A stretch of DNA of 8,884 nucleotides from an uncultured Prevotella sp. (lineage in GTDB: Bacteria > Bacteroidota > Bacteroidia > Bacteroidales > Bacteroidaceae): contig CALGHW010000355.1 of the NCBI GenBank assembly GCA_937916075.1, positions 1 to 8,884 on the forward strand. Reading direction: 5' to 3'. Under the pieces are notes generated by a model. That model saw only the letters and a program-made list of their open reading frames with translations, ran no database searches and had not been told where the DNA came from. Shown one piece after another: positions 1 to 8,884 of this stretch; within the stretch, counting starts at the first letter, position 1, and each line of letters starts with the position of its first letter. The translations under genes and the position numbers were made by a program.

Positions 1-10
1 CGGCTGAAAT

Positions 11-91
11 GAGAAAGTTGCCTGATTACGAAGAGAAACCTGCCAAGTTTCTCCCGGTAATCAGGCAAGTTTCTCTTCGTAATCAGGCAAC
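11..91. repeat. Inverted and tandem 22-bp repeat cluster
   Basis: Positions 17-39 and 69-91 are perfect reverse complements (23 bp each) around a 29-nt spacer. The spacer is not random: 46-67 is a near copy of 68-89 (22 bp, three mismatches, all within the ctcccggt/ctcttcgt block), so two direct units sit side by side and a third unit faces them. Positions 11-16 (gagaaa) look like the tail of another left-hand unit, so the cluster may be a small array with an inversion in the middle. In RNA or single-stranded DNA it would form a long hairpin. It could be an intergenic REP/MITE-like repeat or part of a terminator for a gene left of the window; there is no transposase or target-site duplication in view. 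The repeat structure is certain, its role is not. Confidence 0.8.
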
Positions 92-198
92 GTAGTTTTC
101 TTAAAATGAGAGAATGTAATAAAAAATCATTAAGGTGGCATCACTTCATCACATCCATGATAGTGGGTGCGGCTCGAATTAATTTTGAGCACCTACTT
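92..198. other. AT-rich intergenic stretch with no recognised gene
   Basis: Together with the flanking repeat and hairpin, this makes positions 1-298 free of a convincing gene. Plus-strand reading frames starting at 106 and 167 run on into the region antisense to the membrane-protein gene, and their translations show no domain-like or hydrophobic pattern. A short imperfect dyad (gctc...gagc, about 173-191) surrounds an AATTAATT core; nothing assigns it a role. Confidence 0.5.
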
Positions 199-254
199 AA
201 CAACAGAAATGCGGAGAGGCCGAGTATGCTCGGTGTCTCCGCATTTCCGTTGTT
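199..254 (-). terminator. Long hairpin, likely terminator of the purL unit
   Basis: A nearly perfect stem is visible. Positions 207-217 pair with 236-246, and an inner stem (ccgag 220-224 with ctcgg 229-233) closes a 4-nt loop. The outer part continues through 206/247 and, after one mismatch, 199-204 with 249-254. The minus-strand 3' arm ends in TTTCTGTTGTT, which is U-rich but not a clean U run. It lies 45 bp past the stop of the membrane-protein gene, so ending the purL transcript is the likely role. The plus-strand arm also ends in a T-rich stretch, so it may work both ways. Confidence 0.6.
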
Positions 255-298
255 TATGTGTAAGTGCCCGTCGGCACCCGCTCATGGTGTCAGTAAGG

Positions 299-556
299 CT
301 AATACAGCAAAAGCAGTCCGCCCACAATCGCATAGCACACCATTCGCACGGGATGGATTCGCATCACCCCCACCCCTGTCAGGATGGCCGCTATCAGGAA
401 CAAGCTGATGCAGAAGCGCCAGGGGCAGGCAGACGGCGAAAAGAGATTGCCCCGGATAATCAGCCACAGTCCTGTGGCCACAAACAGTAGCCACCGGAAC
501 AGTTGGGCCGAGTCTTTGACCACGGGCATCTTGGGTGTCGTCTTCTCACTTTTCAT
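299..556 (-). CDS. Small predicted integral membrane protein, function unknown
   Basis: This 85-aa product is not one I recognise. After a polar, Lys-rich N-terminus (residues 1-18, including KSEKTTPK), three hydrophobic stretches are visible at about 19-36 (LFRWLLFVATGLWLIIRG), 48-65 and 70-85. The last runs to the C-terminus, which ends GGLLLLY. It is therefore probably an inner-membrane protein with three helices and very short loops. I chose the ATG at 556. A longer reading begins with TTG at 634, but that would overlap the end of purL and add 26 residues of unremarkable sequence. The start lies 25 bp after the purL stop on the same strand, with no promoter visible between them, so it is probably co-transcribed with purL. 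No clear Shine-Dalgarno sequence is present, which is usual in Bacteroidetes. A link to purine synthesis is only positional. The gene could be a lineage-specific small protein; its expression is unproven. Confidence 0.66.
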   Translation of the reverse strand: MKSEKTTPKMPVVKDSAQLFRWLLFVATGLWLIIRGNLFSPSACPWRFCISLFLIAAILTGVGVMRIHPVRMVCYAIVGGLLLLY

Positions 557-581
557 GGATAAGTCAAAATGGTGTGATAAC

Positions 582-4322
<3,741 letters not shown>

Positions 4323-4366
4323 GCCTCTTTATTAATTAATGATTCATATTTTAATAAATATGCTTG

Positions 4367-4374
4367 CAAAGATA
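4367..4374 (-). promoter_or_regulatory. Bacteroidetes-type -7 promoter element of purL
   Basis: On the minus strand this reads TATCTTTG, a full match to the TAnnTTTG consensus used by the Bacteroidetes primary sigma factor. Transcription would begin a few bases downstream, near 4360, giving a leader of about 40 nt before the purL ATG. The -33 region is only a partial match (CTTTCC around 4393-4398 on the complement). A weaker look-alike (CATCTTTG) lies at about 4538-4545 and could be a second, more distant start. Confidence 0.65.
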
Positions 4375-4579
4375 GTGTAAAAATCCGACTTGGGAAAGTA
4401 AAAGCGGAGATATTTAAGGCTTGTCGGCTGATACGGTGAGTATGTGGGGGTGATGCGGCCCTGTCCGGGGGGTGTGGAGGGGTGGAAACAAAGGTCTGCC
4501 TGGTGTCTGTTTTAGTATATGTTGTGTTAAAATATCGCAAAGATGCCATTCTTCCGTTACAACATAAAAGTAAAATGCC

Positions 4580-4587
4580 TATATTTG
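4580..4587 (+). promoter_or_regulatory. Bacteroidetes-type -7 element for the 93-aa gene
   Basis: TATATTTG matches TAnnTTTG exactly and lies 37 bp before the ATG at 4625, so the leader would be about 30 nt and AT-rich. No good -33 TTTG is visible at the expected distance. With the purL promoter it makes 4323-4624 a divergent promoter region. The rest of that 302-bp gap (about 4380-4560, including a G-rich patch at 4441-4490) shows no gene, RNA or clear operator. Confidence 0.6.
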
Positions 4588-4624
4588 TATCGTTTTTAAT
4601 TAACCACTTAAATTCTTATAGCTT

Positions 4625-4906
4625 ATGTTCAACAATACTAACGTCCAATCAGTGCAGCACTGTCTCGATGCTTATCTGCAGCGGATAGGCAAGGTGGAAA
4701 TAGATGAGATTGAAGCCAACCAGGAGTTGGCGCGTGCCGGAGTATTGGCTGACGACCAGAAGCACCCCGGAAATCCATTGAGAGAGTTTTTGTCTAAGTT
4801 GCGTGACAGCAATAAGCTGCCCGCCAATGTGCGCCAACTATATGGCTTTTGGAAAATCAAGCACTCCAAGAGCATCATGAAAATGATTCAGATTCTTCAG
4901 TTCTGA
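4625..4906 (+). CDS. Conserved-looking small protein of unknown function
   Basis: This 93-aa cytoplasmic-looking protein has no signal peptide or membrane segment, and I do not recognise its family. Residues 1-50 are mixed helical and acidic (VQHCLDAYLQRIG, then VEIDEIEANQELARAGVLADD). A proline/glycine turn (KHPGNPLREF) follows, then a second helical part, and the C-terminus is basic (YGFWKIKHSKS). Acidic N-terminus and basic C-terminus would suit a small adaptor or nucleic-acid-binding protein, but no helix-turn-helix or catalytic motif is clear. Support for a real gene: a matching promoter element 37 bp upstream, a strong hairpin terminator 15 bp downstream, a location that is antisense to no gene, and balanced amino-acid composition. 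It appears to be a monocistronic unit, divergent from purL and convergent with the GH78-like gene. Confidence 0.8.
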   Translation: MFNNTNVQSVQHCLDAYLQRIGKVEIDEIEANQELARAGVLADDQKHPGNPLREFLSKLRDSNKLPANVRQLYGFWKIKHSKSIMKMIQILQF

Positions 4907-4920
4907 TGTGGGTCTGAAGC

Positions 4921-4973
4921 AAGAGAAGGCGGTGTGTCCGTGGAAATAATTCCCGGGCACACCGCCTTCTCTT
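4921..4973. terminator. Bidirectional intrinsic terminator between convergent genes
   Basis: A perfect 16-bp stem pairs 4921-4936 with 4958-4973. It extends inward through a G-U pair and three further pairs (4937-4940 with 4954-4957) to an AT-rich loop. On the plus strand it is followed by TTTGTCTT and serves the 93-aa gene, whose stop is 14 bp before it. On the minus strand the arm ends CTTCTCTT and serves the GH95/GH78-like unit, whose last stop is 16 bp away. One hairpin therefore probably closes both transcripts. Confidence 0.85.
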
Positions 4974-4989
4974 TGTCTTGTCCCTGTGC

Positions 4990-5928
4990 TTATCGCCACT
5001 TCCTGTATGGCCAGGGTGCTATCTCGATGCCTTCCACATTCTGTATCTGCTCTGTTGTGGTTCCGGGGGGCATCACCACTTCGGCCTTGTCCTGCCAGGT
5101 GGTGGTGAAGCGTCGGCAGGCTTGCTCGTCGGTTTCACCGCTGCAGATGTAGCGCAGTCCGTTGACCCTGACTTCGGCTCCGGCCTTCATGCCCCTGAAG
5201 GTGAGGCGAATCCAGCCGTTGAAGGCTTTGGCAAAGCGGTAGGTCACTTTCTGTCCGTCAACGTCGAAGTATTGGTAGTTGTAGATGTGGACCGGGCGCA
5301 ATACGGTGTGCCACAGGGGCAGGTCGTAACATTCAGGCTGTCGGGATACTGTTTTCCCGGGCTGCTCGTCGGCGGTCGCCACGCCCAGCCAGGCCGGACT
5401 GGTCTGGCTGGGTTGGAGCCAGGTGACATCGGTCAGTGTGGCGTCTTGTTCCTCGTTCCCGTCGGGAGTGGTGGCGAATCCCGGCAGACGGCAGAGCCAG
5501 TCGCCGTCCGTATGGTAGGCATACGGACGGGCATACCCGTCGATGCCAGAGAAGGTCAGGGCCAGTTGCCTGTCTGTGGGGCGGCAAGGGGACACCGGTG
5601 AGTACCACACGGCCACCACATTGCTGTCGGCCTGAAGGTAGCGTCCCACGTCGTAGGTCCTGATGCAGGTAGCTGTTCCCAGCGGTGTGACCCCGGGTTC
5701 CATCACGTCGGCCGATACATTGTATCCGTTGATGTAAACCACATACCGGCCGTTGCAGGCGATGCTGATATGGCCTTTGCGCGGGCAGCGGTCGAAGCGG
5801 TACGTGTGGCGGAATAGCACTTGCGACGTGCTGTCGGCTTGTGGGCAGGCAATCCAGTGGAGTCCCCAGCCCAAAGCGGGTTGCACCGTTGTTGCCAACA
5901 AGGTTATCCACATTGTGCATAATTTCAT
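4990..5928 (-). CDS. Exported GH78-rhamnosidase-like protein lacking a catalytic domain
   Basis: This is a 312-aa protein with a type I signal peptide (MKLCTMWITLLATTVQPALG, cleavage near residue 20) and no lipobox, so it is periplasmic or secreted. Residues about 33-112 resemble the N-terminal beta-sandwich of bacterial alpha-L-rhamnosidases: FRHTYRFD, then GRYVVYINGYNV, VMEPG, TYDVGRYL and NVVAVWY. Residues 121-150 (LALTFSGIDGYA...DGDWLCRLPG) match the usual continuation. Residues about 226-285 (VTYRFAKAFNGWIRLTFRG) match the second sandwich that precedes the catalytic barrel in GH78. The (alpha/alpha)6 catalytic domain and C-terminal domain are absent: the frame stops cleanly after PYRKWR, just before a terminator, and the intergenic sequence holds no remnant. 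It may be a sugar-binding or accessory protein, or an old truncation. Nine cysteines remain after cleavage, many for such a domain. It lies 69 bp downstream of the GH95 gene, probably in the same transcript. Confidence 0.8.
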   Translation of the reverse strand: MKLCTMWITLLATTVQPALGWGLHWIACPQADSTSQVLFRHTYRFDRCPRKGHISIACNGRYVVYINGYNVSADVMEPGVTPLGTATCIRTYDVGRYLQADSNVVAVWYSPVSPCRPTDRQLALTFSGIDGYARPYAYHTDGDWLCRLPGFATTPDGNEEQDATLTDVTWLQPSQTSPAWLGVATADEQPGKTVSRQPECYDLPLWHTVLRPVHIYNYQYFDVDGQKVTYRFAKAFNGWIRLTFRGMKAGAEVRVNGLRYICSGETDEQACRRFTTTWQDKAEVVMPPGTTTEQIQNVEGIEIAPWPYRKWR

Positions 5929-5997
5929 AAGCGGGTGAATTTCAGTTTGTTGTTACGTTATCAACAGCGTTTTTACAACAGTTTCCTTGAGGTGTTG

Positions 5998-8403
5998 TCA
6001 GTCAGTCAGAGTCACTGGTTGTCCGGCTTTCAGCTTCAGCTTTTCTTCCTTCCCGTTATAGCGCACGCTCACCTTTCCGCTCACCTTGGGTAGTAGGGTG
6101 ACGGTGGTTATACGACCGTTGCGCCACGTCATGTTGAGTGTGTATCCTCCCCGGGTGCGGATGCCCGTCACGTGGCCTTCGGGCCAGGCGGCGGGAAGGG
6201 CCGGGAGCAGTTCGATGATGCCGTCGGCCGACTGCACGAGCATTTCGCACACACCTGCTGTGCCGCCAAAGTTGCCGTCAATCTGGAAGGGCGGATGGGC
6301 GTCAAACAGGTTGGGATAGGTGCCGCCAGAGCGGCGCCGGCCGGGGCCGCGGTAGTTGTCGGGGCTGACGTAGGTAAGCAGCTTTTGGAAAATATGGTAT
6401 GCCTTTTCCGGCTGATGCAGCCGGGCCCAGAGATTGATGCGCCATCCGGTGCTCCATCCTGTGGTCTGGTCGCCCTTGATGTCGAGCGACTTGGCGGCGG
6501 CTGTTTTGAGAATCGGGTCGGTAAGGTGGTGGCCGGGATAGAGTCCGATGAGGTGCGACTGGTGGCGGTGCTGCCAGTCTTGGTCGTCCCAGTCGTCATA
6601 CCACTCCTGCAGGTTGCCCCGCTTGCCTGTTTGATAAGGGTGCAGGCGTGTCAGCGCCTGGCTTATCTCCCGTCGCAAGGTCTTGTCGGTGCCCAGTGTT
6701 TGGGCGGCTGCGAGCGTATTGGTGAGCAGTTCGCGGATGATGGCCAAGTCTGCCGTTCCGCCATAGAGGGTGCAGCCTTGGTAGCCCTTGTTGGTGATGT
6801 ATTCGGCCTCGGGCGAGGTGCTGGGGGCTGTGATGAGTTCGCCGGGCTTTCGGGGATTGTCCGTCAGCCAGTCTAGGCAGAACGCTGCCGCCCCCTTCAT
6901 TAGCGGATAGGCCGTCTGCTTCAGGTAGGTCTTGTCCTGTCCGAACAGGTAGTGCTCCCACAGGGTGTTGACGAGCCATGCGCCGCCCATGTTCCAATTG
7001 GACCATTTGGGGCTTTCGCGGTTTTCGCCCACCGGGTTGGTCATGGCCCAGATGTCACTGTTGTGGCTGGCGCACCAGCCCCGGCCGATGCCATAGTAGT
7101 TTTGGGCGGTGTGGCGGCCGTTTTGCGAGAGGGCGTAGACGAAGCTGTCGAGCGGCATGACCATTTCGGGCAGGTTGGCCACCTCGGCCGGCCAGTAGTT
7201 TTCCTCCAGGTTGATGTTCATGGTGTAGTTGCCGCGCCAGGGCGACTGGAGCTTGGGTGCCCACAGGCCCTGGAGGTTGGCCGGCACGCCGGCGGTGCGT
7301 GAGCTGCTGATGAGCAGATAGCGGCCATACTGGGTGTAGAGGGTTTCAAGATAAGGATTGCGGCCTCCCCGGTCGGTATAGTCGCGGAGCTGTTGCTCGG
7401 TGGTTCTGGTGGTGTCCAGCCGGCTGCCGCCCAGCGAGAGGCTAAACCGGCCGAACAACTGCCGGTAGTCGGCCACATGGCGTGTGCGCAGGTCTTGGTA
7501 AGTGTGGTTCACCAGGTGCCAGGCATCGTCGGCCGCCCGTTCGATATAAGGAGCGGCTTGCCGCACGGGATGGCGGTCGAATCCGTTGAAGCTGGTCTCG
7601 TTGACCAGGTAGAGGGTGGCCTCGGTGGCTCCGCTGATGGTGAGGGTGGAGTCGGCGGCCGTGACGGTGCCGTCTGTGGTGCGGGCTGACAGCACTGTAC
7701 AGTAGTGTGTGGCGTCGGTCTCTGGTCCTGTCACATGGCCGGTCATGGTGAGCTGTGCGTTGCCTCTTGATGCCTTTACCCGGTGGGCTGTCTGTGCGGA
7801 GAGTGTCACGGAGCAGTTGACGGCTCCAGCCCGGTCGGCCTTGATGTGTATGGCTATCACTTGGTCGGGATGGGAGGCGAAATACTCCCGGGTGTAAGTC
7901 ACGCCTCCCCGGGTATAGCGGTCCCGGCAGAGTGCGCTGTCGATGTCGAGCTCCCGGTAATAGGCTGAGGCGGCCGTGGTGTCGGTGTCGAGAATGTGTA
8001 GTGTGCCTAAGGGCTGGTAATATTGAGAGTTGGGGCCTTGCACGTGGCGTTGCAGCTGGTCGGCCTCTTGGTAGTTGCCGGCGTAGAGGGCTTGGCGTAT
8101 CTTGGGAATCCACTGGGCCGCCCCCTGCCCCAGGTCAGGGTTGACGGGCTGTCCGGTCCACAGGGTGATGTCGTTGAGGTAGATGAGGTTGTCGGCCACG
8201 CCGCCGTAGACTAATGCGCCTAATCTGCCGTTGCCCACAGGGAGCGACTCTTCAAAGAAGGTGGCGGGACGGTTGTACCACAGTTTTAAAGGCAGTGCGC
8301 GTCCTGTGTCCGCGTCAGTCGGGAGCGTGGCGGCCATGGCCTGTCCGCCAATCAGGCATAGTCCTGCAGTCCATGCCTGTTTCAGGAGAAAGTTTGTTTT
8401 CAT
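5998..8403 (-). CDS. Secreted GH95 family glycosidase (alpha-L-fucosidase or alpha-L-galactosidase)
   Basis: GH95 enzymes are inverting exo-glycosidases that remove terminal alpha-1,2-linked L-fucose, or in some members L-galactose, from host glycans, milk sugars or plant xyloglucan and xylan. The 801-aa protein has a signal peptide (MKTNFLLKQAWTAGLCLIGG, cleavage after QAMA near residue 24). An N-terminal beta domain follows (LPVGNGRLGALVYGG, residues 54-68), then an (alpha/alpha)6 catalytic domain and a C-terminal beta region. By recalled comparison with Bifidobacterium AfcA, N396 and N398 (MNINLEENYWPAE) activate the water, E532 (APSTSPE) is the general acid and D709 (QIDGNFGG) the general base. 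All are present, so it should be active. T394 stands two residues before N396, where plant fucosidases have His. I chose the ATG at 8403; ATG at 8412 and TTG at 8424 are in frame but crowd the likely transcription start. It heads a two-gene unit with its own promoter. Confidence 0.93.
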   Translation of the reverse strand: MKTNFLLKQAWTAGLCLIGGQAMAATLPTDADTGRALPLKLWYNRPATFFEESLPVGNGRLGALVYGGVADNLIYLNDITLWTGQPVNPDLGQGAAQWIPKIRQALYAGNYQEADQLQRHVQGPNSQYYQPLGTLHILDTDTTAASAYYRELDIDSALCRDRYTRGGVTYTREYFASHPDQVIAIHIKADRAGAVNCSVTLSAQTAHRVKASRGNAQLTMTGHVTGPETDATHYCTVLSARTTDGTVTAADSTLTISGATEATLYLVNETSFNGFDRHPVRQAAPYIERAADDAWHLVNHTYQDLRTRHVADYRQLFGRFSLSLGGSRLDTTRTTEQQLRDYTDRGGRNPYLETLYTQYGRYLLISSSRTAGVPANLQGLWAPKLQSPWRGNYTMNINLEENYWPAEVANLPEMVMPLDSFVYALSQNGRHTAQNYYGIGRGWCASHNSDIWAMTNPVGENRESPKWSNWNMGGAWLVNTLWEHYLFGQDKTYLKQTAYPLMKGAAAFCLDWLTDNPRKPGELITAPSTSPEAEYITNKGYQGCTLYGGTADLAIIRELLTNTLAAAQTLGTDKTLRREISQALTRLHPYQTGKRGNLQEWYDDWDDQDWQHRHQSHLIGLYPGHHLTDPILKTAAAKSLDIKGDQTTGWSTGWRINLWARLHQPEKAYHIFQKLLTYVSPDNYRGPGRRRSGGTYPNLFDAHPPFQIDGNFGGTAGVCEMLVQSADGIIELLPALPAAWPEGHVTGIRTRGGYTLNMTWRNGRITTVTLLPKVSGKVSVRYNGKEEKLKLKAGQPVTLTD

Positions 8404-8447
8404 GTGTCTCATTTGTCTTGTCAAAGGGTTGACAGGGTTAGGTTTTG

Positions 8448-8455
8448 CAAAGATA
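8448..8455 (-). promoter_or_regulatory. Bacteroidetes-type -7 promoter element of the GH95 unit
   Basis: The minus strand reads TATCTTTG, the same octamer as at purL and again followed by C. It lies 44 bp upstream of the chosen GH95 ATG and 34 bp beyond the gyrB terminator stretch, so the unit starts independently of gyrB. The -33 element is not evident, and no operator-like dyad or sigma/anti-sigma site is visible. Confidence 0.65.
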
Positions 8456-8489
8456 CGGTTTTCGTGGCAATTGTAGCTTTTCTTCCATG

Positions 8490-8542
8490 AAAAAAAACAG
8501 GACGAGGAGGAAACCCATTGTCGGTTTCCTCCTCGTCCTGTT
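8490..8542 (-). terminator. Intrinsic terminator of gyrB
   Basis: A perfect 18-bp stem pairs 8498-8515 with 8523-8540 (20 bp if the flanking A-T pairs 8496-8497/8541-8542 are counted), with a 7-nt loop. On the minus strand it is followed by a run of eight U residues (A run at 8490-8497 on the plus strand). It begins 14 bp past the gyrB stop and is a textbook rho-independent terminator for that gene. Confidence 0.95.
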
Positions 8543-8556
8543 GCGATAGGTTGCGC

Positions 8557-8884
8557 TTATGCGTCGATATTGGCATAGGTTGCGTTTTTCTCGATAAACT
8601 CTCGTCGCGGTTCCACGTCGTCGCCCATGAGCATGGAGAAAATCTCGTCGGCCTCGGCGGCGTTCTCGATGGTCACTTGCTTCAGAAGACGTGTCTGCGG
8701 GTTCATGGTGGTCTCCCAGAGCTGCTCGGGATTCATCTCACCCAAACCTTTGTACCGCTGGGTGTGCAGGCTCTTGCCGTCTTCCACACCGTTGCCCCAC
8801 TTGTCGAGGAATGCCTGGCGCTGCTGGTCGGTGTAGCAGTATTCCTTGGCCTTGTTCTTATAGGTGCAGAGATACAGGGGCGGT
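8557..8884 (-). CDS. gyrB: DNA gyrase subunit B, C-terminal part (cut by window edge)
   Basis: GyrB is the ATPase subunit of DNA gyrase and introduces negative supercoils in the cytoplasm with GyrA. Only the last 108 codons are in the window. The frame is open to the right edge, reading PPLYLCTYKNKAKEYCY at the edge, equivalent to the PPLYK segment of other GyrB proteins. Next come QRYKGLGEMN, then LWETTMNP, and the near-terminal MGDDVEPRREFIEKNA. The last motif favours GyrB over ParE, which shares KGLGEMNP but differs at the end. A GTG at 8785-8787 is an internal Val codon, not a start. The ATPase domain and the Toprim acidic residues lie outside the window. The C-terminal end is intact and is followed by a strong terminator. 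Confidence 0.96.
   Translation of the reverse strand, partial: PPLYLCTYKNKAKEYCYTDQQRQAFLDKWGNGVEDGKSLHTQRYKGLGEMNPEQLWETTMNPQTRLLKQVTIENAAEADEIFSMLMGDDVEPRREFIEKNATYANIDA

Noticed and set aside
11..91. Short CRISPR array
   Set aside because: The units are adjacent without unique spacers, one is inverted, and no cas gene is present.
106..490. Two overlapping plus-strand frames of 100 and 107 codons
   Set aside because: They cross the 199-254 hairpin and overlap the membrane-protein gene in antisense. Neither has a -7 element nearby or a protein-like hydrophobic pattern.
4323..4366. Purine riboswitch in the purL leader
   Set aside because: The leader from the nearest promoter is only about 40 nt and AT-rich, too short for a three-way-junction aptamer, and no aptamer core motifs are seen.
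6172..6876. 234-codon plus-strand open frame inside the GH95 gene
   Set aside because: Antisense to the conserved GH95 catalytic domain, with no recognisable motif, promoter or ribosome binding site.
8404..8424. Earlier starts for the GH95 gene (TTG at 8424, ATG at 8412)
   Set aside because: TTG at 8424 lies very close to the predicted transcription start. ATG at 8412 remains possible but only adds MRH before a normal signal peptide beginning MKTN.

Overview
The window looks like chromosomal DNA from a Bacteroidales bacterium, most plausibly Prevotella-like. Evidence: the start-proximal promoters match the Bacteroidetes -7 consensus TAnnTTTG (TATCTTTG twice, TATATTTG once), Shine-Dalgarno sequences are weak or absent, PurL is the long single-chain form with a Bacteroidales-type N-terminus, and there is a secreted GH95 enzyme of the kind common in gut and oral Bacteroidetes. 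Genes are GC-rich and the intergenic starts are AT-rich. The genus is inference.

Layout, left to right. Positions 1-298 hold no convincing gene. They contain a small array of 22-bp repeat units that forms a perfect 23-bp inverted repeat (17-91) and a long hairpin (199-254), probably the terminator of the gene pair to its right. On the minus strand come a predicted three-helix membrane protein of 85 aa (299-556) and, 25 bp upstream of it, purL (582-4322, FGAM synthase), which together look like one transcript. The intergenic stretch 4323-4624 is divergent: one Bacteroidetes promoter reads left into purL, another reads right into a 93-aa protein of unknown function (4625-4906). A strong bidirectional hairpin terminator (4921-4973) separates that gene from the convergent unit on its right.

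The second half is a two-gene minus-strand unit for secreted carbohydrate-active proteins: a GH95 glycosidase (5998-8403) followed after 69 bp by a 312-aa exported protein (4990-5928) that resembles the two N-terminal beta-sandwich domains of GH78 alpha-L-rhamnosidases but has no catalytic domain. This unit has its own promoter (8448-8455). That promoter lies just beyond a textbook intrinsic terminator (8490-8542) ending gyrB, whose last 108 codons (8557-8884) enter from the right edge.

How the genes relate: gyrB and purL are housekeeping genes (DNA supercoiling, purine synthesis). The GH95/GH78-like pair is an accessory glycan-degradation unit inserted between them, without SusC/SusD partners in view. 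The most interesting items are the catalytic-domain-less GH78-like protein paired with GH95, a Thr at a probable specificity position in GH95, the palindromic repeat at the left edge, and the two small unknown genes. I found no CRISPR array, tRNA, rRNA, insertion sequence or phage gene.
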